Of a DNA stretch of 64,000 nt, positions 1 to 10,699 are shown piece by piece. The position numbers and the translations under genes were made by a program. Each line of letters begins with the position of its first letter. Within the stretch, counting starts at the first letter, position 1. Under the pieces are notes generated by a model. That model did not search any database. It was not told the origin of the DNA and was given only the letters and a program-made list of their open reading frames with translations. Origin of the DNA: Ceratothoa steindachneri (taxonomy: Eukaryota; Arthropoda; Malacostraca; Isopoda; Cymothoidae); the NCBI GenBank assembly GCA_963969495.1, contig OZ018321.1:70498286-70562285 (forward strand), in the 5' to 3' direction.

Positions 1-720
1 CGAGTATTTGTTTTACGTGGGAGATCTCTTGATGGAAATGTTACCACGTAGAGTAGCATTTGTATGCTCGGGGGATGTATGAGACGGTTACACTTTTATT
101 GTATGTCTCAGAACATTCACTATCCACGTTGAGGCATCTTCCCATGTCCTTATTTTTTCTATATACTTTTGTGATATAGCTTCCATTGATGTTTTGCACT
201 TCAACGTCCAAAAGAACGAGTTTATTGCCCGTGCTCAATTCATAAGGGAATTTAAACACGCAGTTTTCCTCAAATTGTTGTTTTATGTTCTTTAGATGTT
301 CTTCGTTTATGACGTGATGTAGATATCGTCTACATATCGGTAATATGTGTGTGGCTTATTTACACTGTTTTCAAATAAACTCTCTCTAAGTTGTCCCATA
401 TAGTAGTTGGTGAAGGTCGGCCCCAAGGGTGACCGCATAGCTACTCAATCCACTTTCGTGTATAGATTACCGTCTGGTGTCCTGAACGGAGCCTCTGATC
501 TACATAAACGTAACATATTCCTTAAGATGTTTTGGTCGAGATTAGAGGGAGACATTGTAGAGTGGTGGTACACATTTTGTATAATGATGTCCATGGTCTG
601 AGCGATGGGTACATTCCTAAACAGGCTTTCCACATTAAGGCATGCTATTACTTTTGCCGGTCTTGTAGAGTGGAGTATATTGATAAAATCTTCCATAGAC
701 CTTATACTAGATTTTGAAGG
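1..720 (-). pseudogene. Penelope-like element reverse transcriptase, partial, runs off window start
   Basis: Read on the minus strand, three frames in succession give a Penelope-like (PLE) reverse transcriptase. A fingers block (about 696-445) contains CLNVESLFRNVP, followed by a SPLGPTFTNYYMG block, the catalytic YRYVDDIYIT motif (YVDD codons at 325-336), and a thumb segment (259-41) with LLDVEVQNINGSYITKVYRK. These are the landmarks of PLE RTs rather than LINE or LTR RTs. The element copies its RNA into DNA at a target site during retrotransposition. Frame changes between blocks and an in-frame stop before the left edge show it is inactive here. The C-terminal part and any GIY-YIG nuclease would lie left of the window. 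Family call firm; N-terminal limit approximate. Confidence 0.85.
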
Positions 721-960
721 GATATACAGTTTTATTATTATTTATGTTATTCATTCGCACTTATACAGCGACATTGCAAAATCTCTTTTTGCTCGAGGCG
801 AAATTTTGCAAAAAGCTCTGGTGTCTGATTAATATGGTTGCCTGCTTGCTTGTTTTGGGTAGTCAATCGAGTTCTTTGATGACGGATGCCCTCTTATTGA
901 GGGTATCAAACCTACACTAGGTCTAAACGGGTAGTAGTGTGTGCAATCTTTGGACCCCTA

Positions 961-1740
961 TCTTGTGCAAGGCGAGAAGGACCCTGGTAGCAGTAGAGGC
1001 TCAAGACGACCAGGCTTCGTCCTCGGCTGCAGAGAGATGCCGAGACACCGGTCTGTTGGTTTGTGATGAAGGTATCCTTTCTCTAGCCGTTGTCTAAAGA
1101 GGTAGAACCAGGAAGGCAGTGAAAGCCTGGTTGTGCAGTGACTGGTAGGCGCCAGGGCATTTGCACACACCAGTGGATCTGCACGCCGTACTTCTGGGGC
1201 CTACTGCTGCTCCGAGAACTCCTGCTGATGAGTGAACATCGGTAATTGTTTTTCTCGATTAAGCTGCAGTTATATTTCTTGAATTGGCTCGTGAAACAGT
1301 AGAGAGAGAGTCGGATTTAAGTTTTGTATGATGTTTTCTTGGGAGTTTGCAGGACTTTTAACTTTGCCGTTTAGTTGATTGCTTGGTGTTTTCTATTTGC
1401 TGGTATTTTGTATCGGATCTTTTGACGTTTGGCGCGTTTTCCTTCTTTTGAATCACCAGTGTGTATATGTGCTTGTGTTTCTGGCACTGTATAATGGGTA
1501 GGCAATATTTGAATCATAAGTTTCTCTCAAAGACTTTAAGAGAAGATCATTAGGAGGATATAATTTTATAAAATTTTTTAATTAATTTCAATATCTTCTT
1601 GGCAGCCCCCAGTGAAGCTGCTTTCTATTTTCTCAATTTTCGAATCCTTCAGAAGATCCTTATGAGATTCGTAAGGCCGGGCATCAGTGTTTGAATAGAG
1701 AGCTCGCCTAGAACACGTCCGATCGCTACCGCTGCTAATG
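961..1740. other. Unassigned segment between two retroelement fragments
   Basis: A moderately GC-rich part (about 960-1,220) is followed by a T-rich part. I see no coding pattern or repeat that I recognise. Short open frames on the minus strand have no family motifs. It may be untranslated sequence of the flanking elements. Confidence 0.3.
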
Positions 1741-1744
1741 ATGA

Positions 1745-2636
1745 ATATAAAGCTAATTTTGATGTATACGACATTAGACATGGCAAAATCCCATTGTATT
1801 CTGCGTTGGTTAATGCCACGTGGGAACGTTTGATACGCACAGTGAAGTCTTGCTTGTAGAAAGAAAATGGTAGGTCAAAATTGTCTTATTTTGAATTGTC
1901 AATTGCAATAACTAATTTATAAAATCCCGTTAGTTCTAGACATTTAACTTATCATTCCTCTGATAATAATTCGGAAACCATTACTCCGAATTGTTTTATG
2001 AAGACTGATTCAAATTGCAATAATATTCTCAGATTTGAAGAAGATCATATTTGGGAAAATGACCCCTTTTCCGGAGATATACTCATTCACACCTTATCTT
2101 TTAGCAATCATTGGGTAACACATTTTAAAAAGCTGTGGTATGAAAACAGTCATTAAGTTTAAGAGAGTCGTGCAGAGATTTGCCCCAAGTCAATTGGAAT
2201 GACAAAATTTCAGTTGCCCATTTAATTTTAGTAAAGTTGTTGAAAAAACTCACCCTTATTAGGTATTATGTTGTGCTCCGAATTATTTTGGGGACACGAT
2301 GACAAAGTTAGAAGTGTCAAATTGAAGTGACGTGAGGGTGTTGTGGTACACCAATCTATTAATTATTTATATCCTTTCGAGCTATCGCTCACTCGCAATC
2401 CTCATTTTGTAGATAATGGTTTAACTTCGAACGAAGGTAATGTAGTTCCGAAAGTTTATGTTGTTAATGTGTCTTATGATCATGATCACAACCTAAGTCA
2501 AACTGCATCTGATAATGACAGTAAAGCGCATTTTTCTGAGATCGACAATGATTTTCTTCCTCGTCTCTCGTCGTGCTCCCGCTGTGCGGAAGGAAGCAGA
2601 GTCCAATTATTGGCCCGGAAGTTAAATGTGCCATAA
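1745..2636 (+). pseudogene. BEL/Pao LTR retrotransposon integrase, C-terminal fragment
   Basis: Plus-strand frames read as the end of a BEL/Pao integrase. The catalytic-glutamate block WERLIRTVKSCL is at 1,821-1,857, followed by GRSKLSYFELSIAI and SSDNNSETITPNCF, which match the usual BEL linker between the core and the C-terminal domain. A DLPQVNWNDKISVAHLILVK-like block comes next, and the last frame (from 2,343) carries the VVHQSINYLYPFELSLTRN tail typical of this family and ends at a stop at 2,634-2,636. Stops and at least two frameshifts break it. Gag, protease, RT and RNase H are absent upstream, so it is a 5'-truncated copy. Family assignment is by motif recall. Confidence 0.8.
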
Positions 2637-2742
2637 TACTTAAAGATTGGCTCTTTTATATATTAAATATTTAAATTATGAAATTGATTATTGTAGGTTT
2701 AGGATATGTTAATAAAGGGGAATTGTGTTTTATTTTTCTATT

Positions 2743-3120
2743 GGGGGAGGATATAGAAACTATTAATTTGTACAGTAACCTTTAATGTCATTGTCCTGAT
2801 TTAATGCAAATAATTAACTACAATTATTACCCTTTTCCCTTGCACCTTGTAAATTTCCATCCTACCTTTAATGAGTCTGACTAATACCAAGGAGCTTACC
2901 AATTTTACGTGGAAGATGGTTCTAATAATCTTCGTTTGTGTTTTGTTAGCATCCAGCAAGGGTGGAAGGAACTCATCCCTCAGAAGAGTTATCGTTACTT
3001 TTTGTGTGAAGACCGCTTACATCACGTACTGCAGTTTTCCCTTTAATAGGGAAATATTCCTCAAGAATGCAAGATAATTCTTAAAAGAGTCTGAATACTG
3101 AAACCTGGGATCAAACAACA
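2743..3120 (+). repeat. Possible polypurine tract and 3' LTR of the BEL/Pao fragment
   Basis: About 105 bp after the integrase stop lies a run of nine purines (2,743-2,751), placed where a polypurine tract would prime plus-strand synthesis. The following about 370 bp would be the 3' LTR by position. There is no second LTR in the window to compare, so neither the LTR nor its right end can be verified. An open frame (2,871-3,077) inside it has no recognisable domain. Confidence 0.35.
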
Positions 3121-4110
3121 AGCAGTCTTGCCGGCAAAACGTATCAGCGAGACTCCCGCCATTGGTAAGCTTGCTTTTCTTGTTTTGTTAGACTAATTCC
3201 CTATTTTTCTCTTTCAAGATTATTAGTTTATATCTTTTGTTTTGCTTTATTTATTTAATGCTGTGTCATTTGATCACAACATACAAGCCTTGCTCTTTAT
3301 ATGGTTTTCTTCCTCTTTTAATTCTGGCTGCAGAATGGAGAAATATTCACTTCAAGGCACACAATAAATCCTTGACTTAGAGTCGGTTGGGCCTTAAAAT
3401 TGACACGAACGAAATATTTTATTTCCCTACACAAGTAAAGAAGTATTAGTTTAAGGGCATGCAAATGAGTCGTTTGCTTGGTATGATTTCACTAAAAATA
3501 CTTTATAGATTTCTTTATTTGTGCTAAGGTATATCGTCTAAGCGTTAGTAAATTCTTCGTAGTTTTGAGTAATATGGATGGAAATCCTTTAAATAAAAGG
3601 GGATGTATTAATAACCAACAATAGTAAAATGCACGTAAACCAACAAATAAACGTATTTCGTGCATATGTACCCACGCAACACCTACGCAAATGCAGTTGC
3701 CTATGTGCTTACACAAAGGTACATAAATGACCCACGTACTTACACACACGGTTAATTTTCACAGAGATGAAAGCTGATTAGGGAACTTGGGTGAGTGAAT
3801 ATTTATATCGTCGGTGATTTAATATTTCCGCCGGTTAAAGAAATTGGGGACATGACTGCCTATTTAAATGGGATACTTAACTATTTATCAACACTCCAGC
3901 GAAATTAAGCGAAACAAAGTAACATCACAAAAGGGGTAAACGTACATAGTACGTCAAAAAGCACAATTCAATTTATAATTTGGGGACCGTAATATCTCAC
4001 ATCTACACTGTGGAATATCGGCCTCTTCTTTAAAGGCCGATGAGTTTGCTTGTCTTGAATTTTAATATAATCTAGAAAATGAAACAAGAAGAATAAAACG
4101 AAATTCCCGA
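3121..4110. other. AT-rich segment without recognised features
   Basis: Nothing in either strand resembles a known protein. The 85-codon minus frame at 3,492-3,749 has no motif and biased composition. No tandem repeat or long palindrome was seen. Confidence 0.4.
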
Positions 4111-4113
4111 AAG

Positions 4114-5100
4114 TTAGAAATAAAATGACTTTCCACTGACAGCGCCATTTACAAGTAGTTTATGTACTTCCACAATCAATTTAGACACAAACTCTCTCCT
4201 TTGCAATGAAACTGCTTTAAAGAAGCAAGTTGCCCAAGCAATCATAGTTTCAATAAACTTGTGGCAGAGCAAAGTTGTATGAGAAATAGGACCAACTATA
4301 TAAATTGCCACCTTGTCAAAAGGTGGGGTTAAAATTGCTTGATCAATTATCGGGATTTTTTTCGCACGTCGCCCTAACAAACGGCATTGGCAAATTTTAC
4401 AGGAATAGTAATAGCGTCAAATTTCTTCCAATGTGGAAAGTGACTAGAAAGAGGCGAATTATAAGCCAATTTCATTACCTTGCCTCTATACTTTGCTAGA
4501 ATAAGTGGGACTTTGTTTCCCACTTTTAAGGGGTGTTTTCTCCCAATCTAAACTGCAAGAAGTAAATCGTTGCAAGGTGAATTTTGAAATTTGGAGCCAA
4601 TCTTGGTAAAGTCAGTCTATCCTCTTGATGCCTTTCCAAGGCTGTCCAGCACAGAAAGGCCAGTTGGGCCTTGTAAATAGCGGAGTTCTGCCTGGATCAA
4701 ATGCAATTTCAACGGTAATCCATTTGTAACAGTTAGAGACATTGAATGGACATGTTATTGAAGAGAAGTGGAAAATGGGTAAGTTGCAGTGTTTTGTAGT
4801 TTAGCTCAAGCTCTTATTGTGACCTTAACCAAGGCGGCCTCAACGAGTTCTATGTTATGTGCAGTTAAACGTCCATCAGAATCATCAGCTAATATGACAA
4901 AACAGTGTCTTAATGGGGCCATGGAATACATCAAAACATTCTATGGAGAATGTACACTTGATATAGCGCACTTTACTACCGAAAATCGAGCTTCTCTTCC
5001 AAGGGGATCTAAAGAATCTTAGTATTTTCAGTCATTGGTCTACATTCGGTAAGGTTTTTCTGAAACAATAATGCACTCTGGACCAGTGTCACGTTAAATG
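4114..5100 (-). pseudogene. Ty3/Gypsy protease-linker-integrase fragment (Gmr1-like order)
   Basis: Going down the minus strand there is first a retroviral-type aspartic protease core, RDTGPECIIVSE (DTG codons at 5,082-5,090). A linker at about 4,900-4,790 reads ILADDSDGRLTAHNIE and then a degraded TRAQAK-like stretch, which in Gypsy polyproteins follows the protease. The integrase comes next: a KYRGKVMKLAYNSPLSSHF N-terminal zinc-binding region (4,500-4,440), then the core PPFDKVAIYIVGPI and TMIAWATCFFKAVSL (about 4,325-4,190). RT and RNase H are not found between protease and integrase, so integrase follows protease directly. The first catalytic Asp of the core is replaced (AIYIVGP where AIDIVGP is usual), and there are frameshifts, so it is dead. 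Truncated after the first part of the core. Confidence 0.75.
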
Positions 5101-5740
5101 ATGAAAAGGGGGTGCCATTCACTTTATCAAATACTAATGTTCTACCAGGCCTATTGAGTTTATTGTCAATGGGTACCAGGCTGAATACCTTATAGTTGAA
5201 TCGTGCTTGTGCTTCAGCTCAAGGATAAAATGTTGTTGAAAAAGGTTTGTAGCTCAGAACCACACGAAGCCTTAACATCGTGTTCAACATAAGTCAAATA
5301 AAGCCTTATAACTTACTTCAATTTCAGCCGTTTTAACACCTGCTGAAAGAGACGTTTTAATTTTTATACGTAAGTTGTGGTATATCTATTATCAATACCT
5401 TTATATAGAAATATCATGTGCGTTTAAATGCAGCCAGAAGGATATATTTCATTTGATCCTAATCAGTACGGACTTCGTTGGATGGAATGGAACAAATGCC
5501 CCAGGACCGTTTATTCCTCATAACCTAACCTAAATGAATTGCAAAAGAATCGTTGGGCCACTTGAATCGTTTTGTAGTTGTTTCCAAAGAGAGAAAATAT
5601 GCCGAGACATCATCGTCATCTTCAAAAGGAGAAGTTTGTTTTGAGGCATCGGTGTACACAAAATCATTAATTCCTGTAGTTGTTATTACTGGAGGTTGTT
5701 ATTTGGTCTGCATCTCAGATATTTTGTACGTTTTATAGTC

Positions 5741-6010
5741 GTAGGTGACTCTACATCTCACTATGTCGGTCGGTCCCTGTTAGCTTTTTATGTTTTCGTA
5801 ATAACATTGTAACTATTTGGCTGATTCGAGTAAATTTGAAACCTTTATGTTGTTTTACATTCTCTTTAGAATGATATAATTGCCGAAGTCCTCACAATGA
5901 TAGCTAGAATGTCATATTGTTCTGGCAATAACATCATAACTATTCGGACCATTCTAACGAAATTTCCAACCCGTATGTTGTTTTACATTCTCTTTCGAAT
6001 GATATAATTG
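5741..6010. repeat. Two-unit tandem repeat of about 128 bp (shared with 59.05-59.6 kb)
   Basis: The segment starting ttttacattctcttt at 5,853 recurs at 5,981 with the same downstream aatgatataattg, giving a unit of about 128 bp. Upstream, the stretch tcactatgtcggtcggtc matches 59,074-59,091. The same family is present as three units of about 120 bp at 59.05-59.60 kb. No coding capacity is evident. Confidence 0.7.
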
Positions 6011-8395
6011 ACAAGGTTCTCTCAGGCTGAAAGATGGAAATTCATATTTGGTTTTCCGAGTCAGACTTTGGTTCTAATGGAAAAGTCTGACGAAACATCG
6101 AGCTTTGCTCTATACTCTATAATTTTTTTGTCGGCATCTGTCAATACGCTTTTACTCGTAATTATGGTTTATAATTTCAGGAAAACTACATTTACTCACA
6201 TAAATGACACCAAATGAACTATGGTACCATAATGGTTAATTAAATGGCCAAATTCTTTACAGTGCGTGCCAAACAACTATATCTGTTTTATTCTAATTGC
6301 TCTTCAATTTAATTCTCCGAAATTCTATCAATGAAAACTCTAACAAATGTAGCGAAATGTGTGGGAGACATTGAGTATAACTGAATCTTCAATCATGCTT
6401 AATTTATTATATTTTTTCCTTTAAAGAATATGTAAACAAATTAGATATTTGGCTAGCAAGACGTTTTGCTTGAGCATTAAATGATCTATTATTACACCAT
6501 TTCTTCAGGTGTTTTATCTTTTTATCGTACTGGAAAGCGCTGGCAAAATTTTGTACTAATTCAGCGGTAAGACTTCCTCTTCTTGTCCTAAGATTAGAAA
6601 TAGTATCTGGTGTCCATTAAAATTTTGAGACTCTCAGCGAATTTTTCACCTCTTGTAATTTTATTCCTCCGTTTATCTTTTTATTTTGTCATTTTCTGTT
6701 TACCAGTTGTTATATATTGATTCATCTGTCTTATTGATTTTTTTATTTTAATTGTATTTTCACTAAATTTTTACTATATGTACATATAATCCTTTTTCAA
6801 GTTGCCTTAGTTAGTAGAAAACCACCCCGTTGTTAGTCTCTACTGGATTTGAAAGGGTTTTATACTAGGAAACAATTCAGATTAATAGTTTGTAAAAGGT
6901 AAATGCCTTCGTATGAGATGCTTTGAGGTGAATCTAGTCCCAAATTCTCTCTTTAGTTGGTAGGTAGTTATAAAAAGGAAAGAAAATTGAATTAATATTT
7001 GAAAATAAAGCTATTAAATTTTGATAAGTAAAATTAATTTGAAAAGAGGCCGTACGTTGCAGTCTGGAAGGAATTTTATTGATTTGATAGTATGTGCAAT
7101 ACAACCAAAGTTTCTGGGACTTAAACTATTAAATATGTAAATTTAAAAGTAAGGAAGTTAATTGGAAAATATGAAAAGAGATTGATGACGAAAATGGGGG
7201 CGACGCTGTTCCTTTCCTCTTCGTGCAAACACAAGTGTTTACTCCTAGTGCTATCTCTTGGGTTTCTGGTTTCGAAAATCTGCAACTGAAAAGGAGGAGA
7301 TCCCGTTCTCCCACACTAACGGGGAGGAGGAACAAGATCAAGGAAACACCTCTCCTGATGCCACCCTTCAAAAGTATGCTGCCTCTTATTCCGTGCTATT
7401 TTAGATATATTGCGAATCCTTAATATGGAACGGCGTCCACAGCCTATACGAAAGATAAGCTACAACTACAGCTTTATCTTGGTCAAACATTGTGATCAGC
7501 TCGTGAAGACAAATCAAGCACCGGAATAAATCTTGGGACCTACTTGTGTTACTACCATGAAAAAAAGCCCTCCAAGATTTTAATCTTGCCACTGGAATCT
7601 GGTATCTTCTCTGAGTAAGAGGCAATACTGGTGCAGCAGATGAGCCATTCAAAGGCTTGGTGGACGTAATTAAAAGATTGTGCTTTTGTGTTTCTTCGAC
7701 CCCTAGTGCCCAAGATCACGGGAATATTTGTTGAGACCCGTTTATATTTTACCAAATTCTTACTATTGTTGGGTCTTCTCTATAAACGAAAGAAACTGCC
7801 CCTATTATGGTCTGGAGGTAAGTTGATATTTCCCTAAAAAAAAATTACGCTCGATCTGGTCAAGGCCAAAGTATGTATCGTTATGTGCCTGCTTGCCCCA
7901 TCACGTGGGCTCCGGCCGAACGTTGTTTCGTCCGCTAGCACTATCCCTAGTAGTCCACAAAAAACTTCCTAGGCAACAAACGTCTTACTATGAAGGGAAG
8001 TGAACAAGATCCAACGTATGGCAGCTACACAGCTAAAAAAATCTTGTCCTAAGCTAATGGAACTAGTAGCAGATTTTTATGAAAAATTCAGTTTGTTGGA
8101 GGCGGGTGTCAAGATTTTTGCGGTGACTAAGTAATAGCATCCCTTCGAAAGCTTTTATATATGTTATTAATTCTTTTATTTATCCCAGATTCTCCACGCC
8201 CCTATCTCTTAAATAGAATCAAGGTGTTTACTAACGACCAAATTATTGGGAATTTACCGATGTTTTCCAGGATCACGCTTTATGCCGTTTTTTTGCAAAC
8301 TGCTGTTATATTTGACTAATTGAACTCCTTGCAATTTATTCTCACACTAATTAAATTTTTACCTGTAAATAGGAGTTTAACGTTTCGTTTCTTAA
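6011..8395. other. Intergenic segment, nothing assigned
   Basis: AT-rich sequence with a slightly GC-richer patch at 7,190-7,760. Frames there (for example minus 7,652-7,401) are short and carry no motif I recognise. A plus-strand stretch near 8,000-8,130 is open for about 44 codons but cannot be placed in a family. Confidence 0.4.
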
Positions 8396-10090
8396 TTATT
8401 TAAGGTTGATCAGGTGAATTTTACTTCAACCCTGTGCCTTGGAAATTTTCTTAATATAAATGCTAATTTCGTTTTTAGTTATGTCAATTTTTTGATGAGT
8501 AAAAACACTTTTAAAATGTTTATTTAATATCTCTACCACGTTTACAGGATCGTCACTTAGGGCACCCTCGTGATCTTGAAAGGGCCCGGCGTACTATCTG
8601 ATTGCTTTAAGTTTATTAACATATTTATAACACCGCTTTACCTGGTGTTTTGACAAAGACGCGAGTTCTTTTTCTTAATTCATTTTCTCTGTTCTATTAT
8701 TGTGTTTAGCAATTTGACGATAATGGAGGCATCGGTTACGATTATCAACACTAATATTGGTTTCCAATTTTTTATTCAATCGGTTACCTTCACTTACTCA
8801 ATTTTTTATTCCATTTTATCCAGGGTACCTAGGTTTATCTATTAAATCCGATTTAAATTTTTTAAGTGGGAGTGAAAACGAACAAAATGAAAAGATTTAA
8901 AGTTTGGGATGAGATGAGATTTCGTGAACATATTTAGGATTATTTAGATTTATCGTTTTTCTCAAGTGGTTCTCCAGCGTGCATCCTTTTAATTTATTTC
9001 TCCTTATTTTTCAGAATTAACTCTAGGATATTCGGTTTGCGTGTCAGCTTGTCTACCAACCTTTCGATGTAGAATTCCTCATTTATAAACTGTACAGGTC
9101 AAGTTCATGCATATTTCGCCGTTTCATTTTAAAAGATATATGTACATTAGGAAGATTTTAAGCAAGGAATATAATCATTATTTTTGTTTAATCATGGCCA
9201 AAAGCGTTTCAAAATGAAGAATATTACTGCTCTTTTAGCCTTGTAGCGTAAAAGCCCAGAAAAAACTATTGTCAAAAACAAAATTCTTGTCAAAGGCTAA
9301 ATTCTCAGACATAATAACTATATATTGATTTCTTTCATTATTAGGGCTACCTTATGTTATATGTACAAAATATCCCTTCCAAAGTTTCATCTAGATCTAT
9401 CTCTTTTACAATATCTATAGTAAGTTAAGCTAGAACTTATATTAAGGCCATTATTAGAACATTCACTCCATGTTCATATAACTCCGTTGATATCAAAGCT
9501 TTCATTTTAGATATATAGATCTTTGAATTTTTGCGCCTGATTATTACGCTAATTTGGATAGCCTTTTCATATTTGTTCTTCATCTACTCTCTGAAGCATA
9601 CCTGTTGAAAGATCCACCATAACATTATTTAAAATTATGCCCAGTCTCGCCAAACCTACTTCGTTTAAGTGCAGTTTGTCACTATAAAATACAAGTTCTT
9701 TCTTAAATCTCCATTATGTGGATAAAGTCCACAATTCATGGGAGAGAACACTATACAATTACCAAAAATTCTGATACTATTTAATAGAAAACATTCACCA
9801 CACCAATCCGCGGAAGAATGCCTTAAACTTGTTCGCCAGTTTTCTCATCGGTTGGCGGTGCTTTGCCAAAAGTTCCTCGAACTTTTCGTATAAAACATTA
9901 CTAGATCCTACACCTAAAAACTGTATCAGGGTAGATCCGTTTCGGAAATCGCCTATTAATCTGACCAATTCCTCAACTTTGCCAGCCAGATAGCAATGTT
10001 TACTCCATCGGGTTGGTTTCCTTCGTCAGAATTGTTCCAGTTTTGCGATAGTAATAGAGTTGCCTACAAAACGAATCTAAAATTAATATT
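8396..10090 (-). pseudogene. CR1/L2-type LINE: ORF1 SGNH esterase, endonuclease and linker, copy 1
   Basis: Minus-strand frames show, in order: an SGNH/GDSL-like esterase half (about 10,075-9,600) with TLIQFLGVGSSNVLYEKF and the C-terminal catalytic block DKLHLNEVGLARLG (9,639-9,687); the end of an apurinic-type endonuclease with TRKPNILELILKNKEK (about 9,060-9,000) and GEPLEKNDKS; and the endonuclease-to-RT linker YKYVNKLKAIR then LSDDPVNVVEILNKHF (8,660-8,490). An esterase in ORF1 is known from CR1-type LINEs. The RT itself is missing, so the copy is 3'-truncated. Many stops and shifts make it inactive. The reading frame runs unbroken across 8,602, the left end of duplicated block D, so this is the original left boundary. 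Clade assignment is tentative. Confidence 0.65.
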
Positions 10091-10699
10091 TATCATGGTC
10101 AGAACAAAAAACTGATAACTTATTAATCATTATTGCTGAAAATCTGGCTTTGGCTGAGTCGGTGAAACTCTCCTGAGAAATGGAGTGAAAGTGTCGCTCT
10201 CGGCCGTTTCGATCAGCTCTGGTCCCTCCCATAGACCGATAGTTAAAATGGACTATGATGCCTATAGAAAGGCTGCTGCCAGAGACCCCGCACTTCGTGT
10301 AGTTGGAAGTTTTGATTAATATGTGTTTATTTGTGGATGTTGTAAATATGTGTTAAATTGTGTCTGGTTCCAGGTCGCAGTGAAGGGAAATATATCTGTG
10401 TGCCGGCCTGTGTAGAATTTGTTTGTGGTTAGCTTTAGGCGACGACTACACTAATTCTTTGATATGGTGATGCATTTAGAGGGTGAAATAATTTTTCTTC
10501 TGGGTTCATGTGAAGGGAAGTAACGTTGGACCCAGAGATTCTATACTAGAAAATTTTATGTGTGTAGATAGATTTATGAGTGATTAATGCCATATTTGAG
10601 GGTAGGATGATTTATTGGTGTGTGTATGATAAATACTGGATGGCATAGATCTTACGTGTAGTATAATAGTTTCTTGTACTATGGAGAGACCGCCACCTG

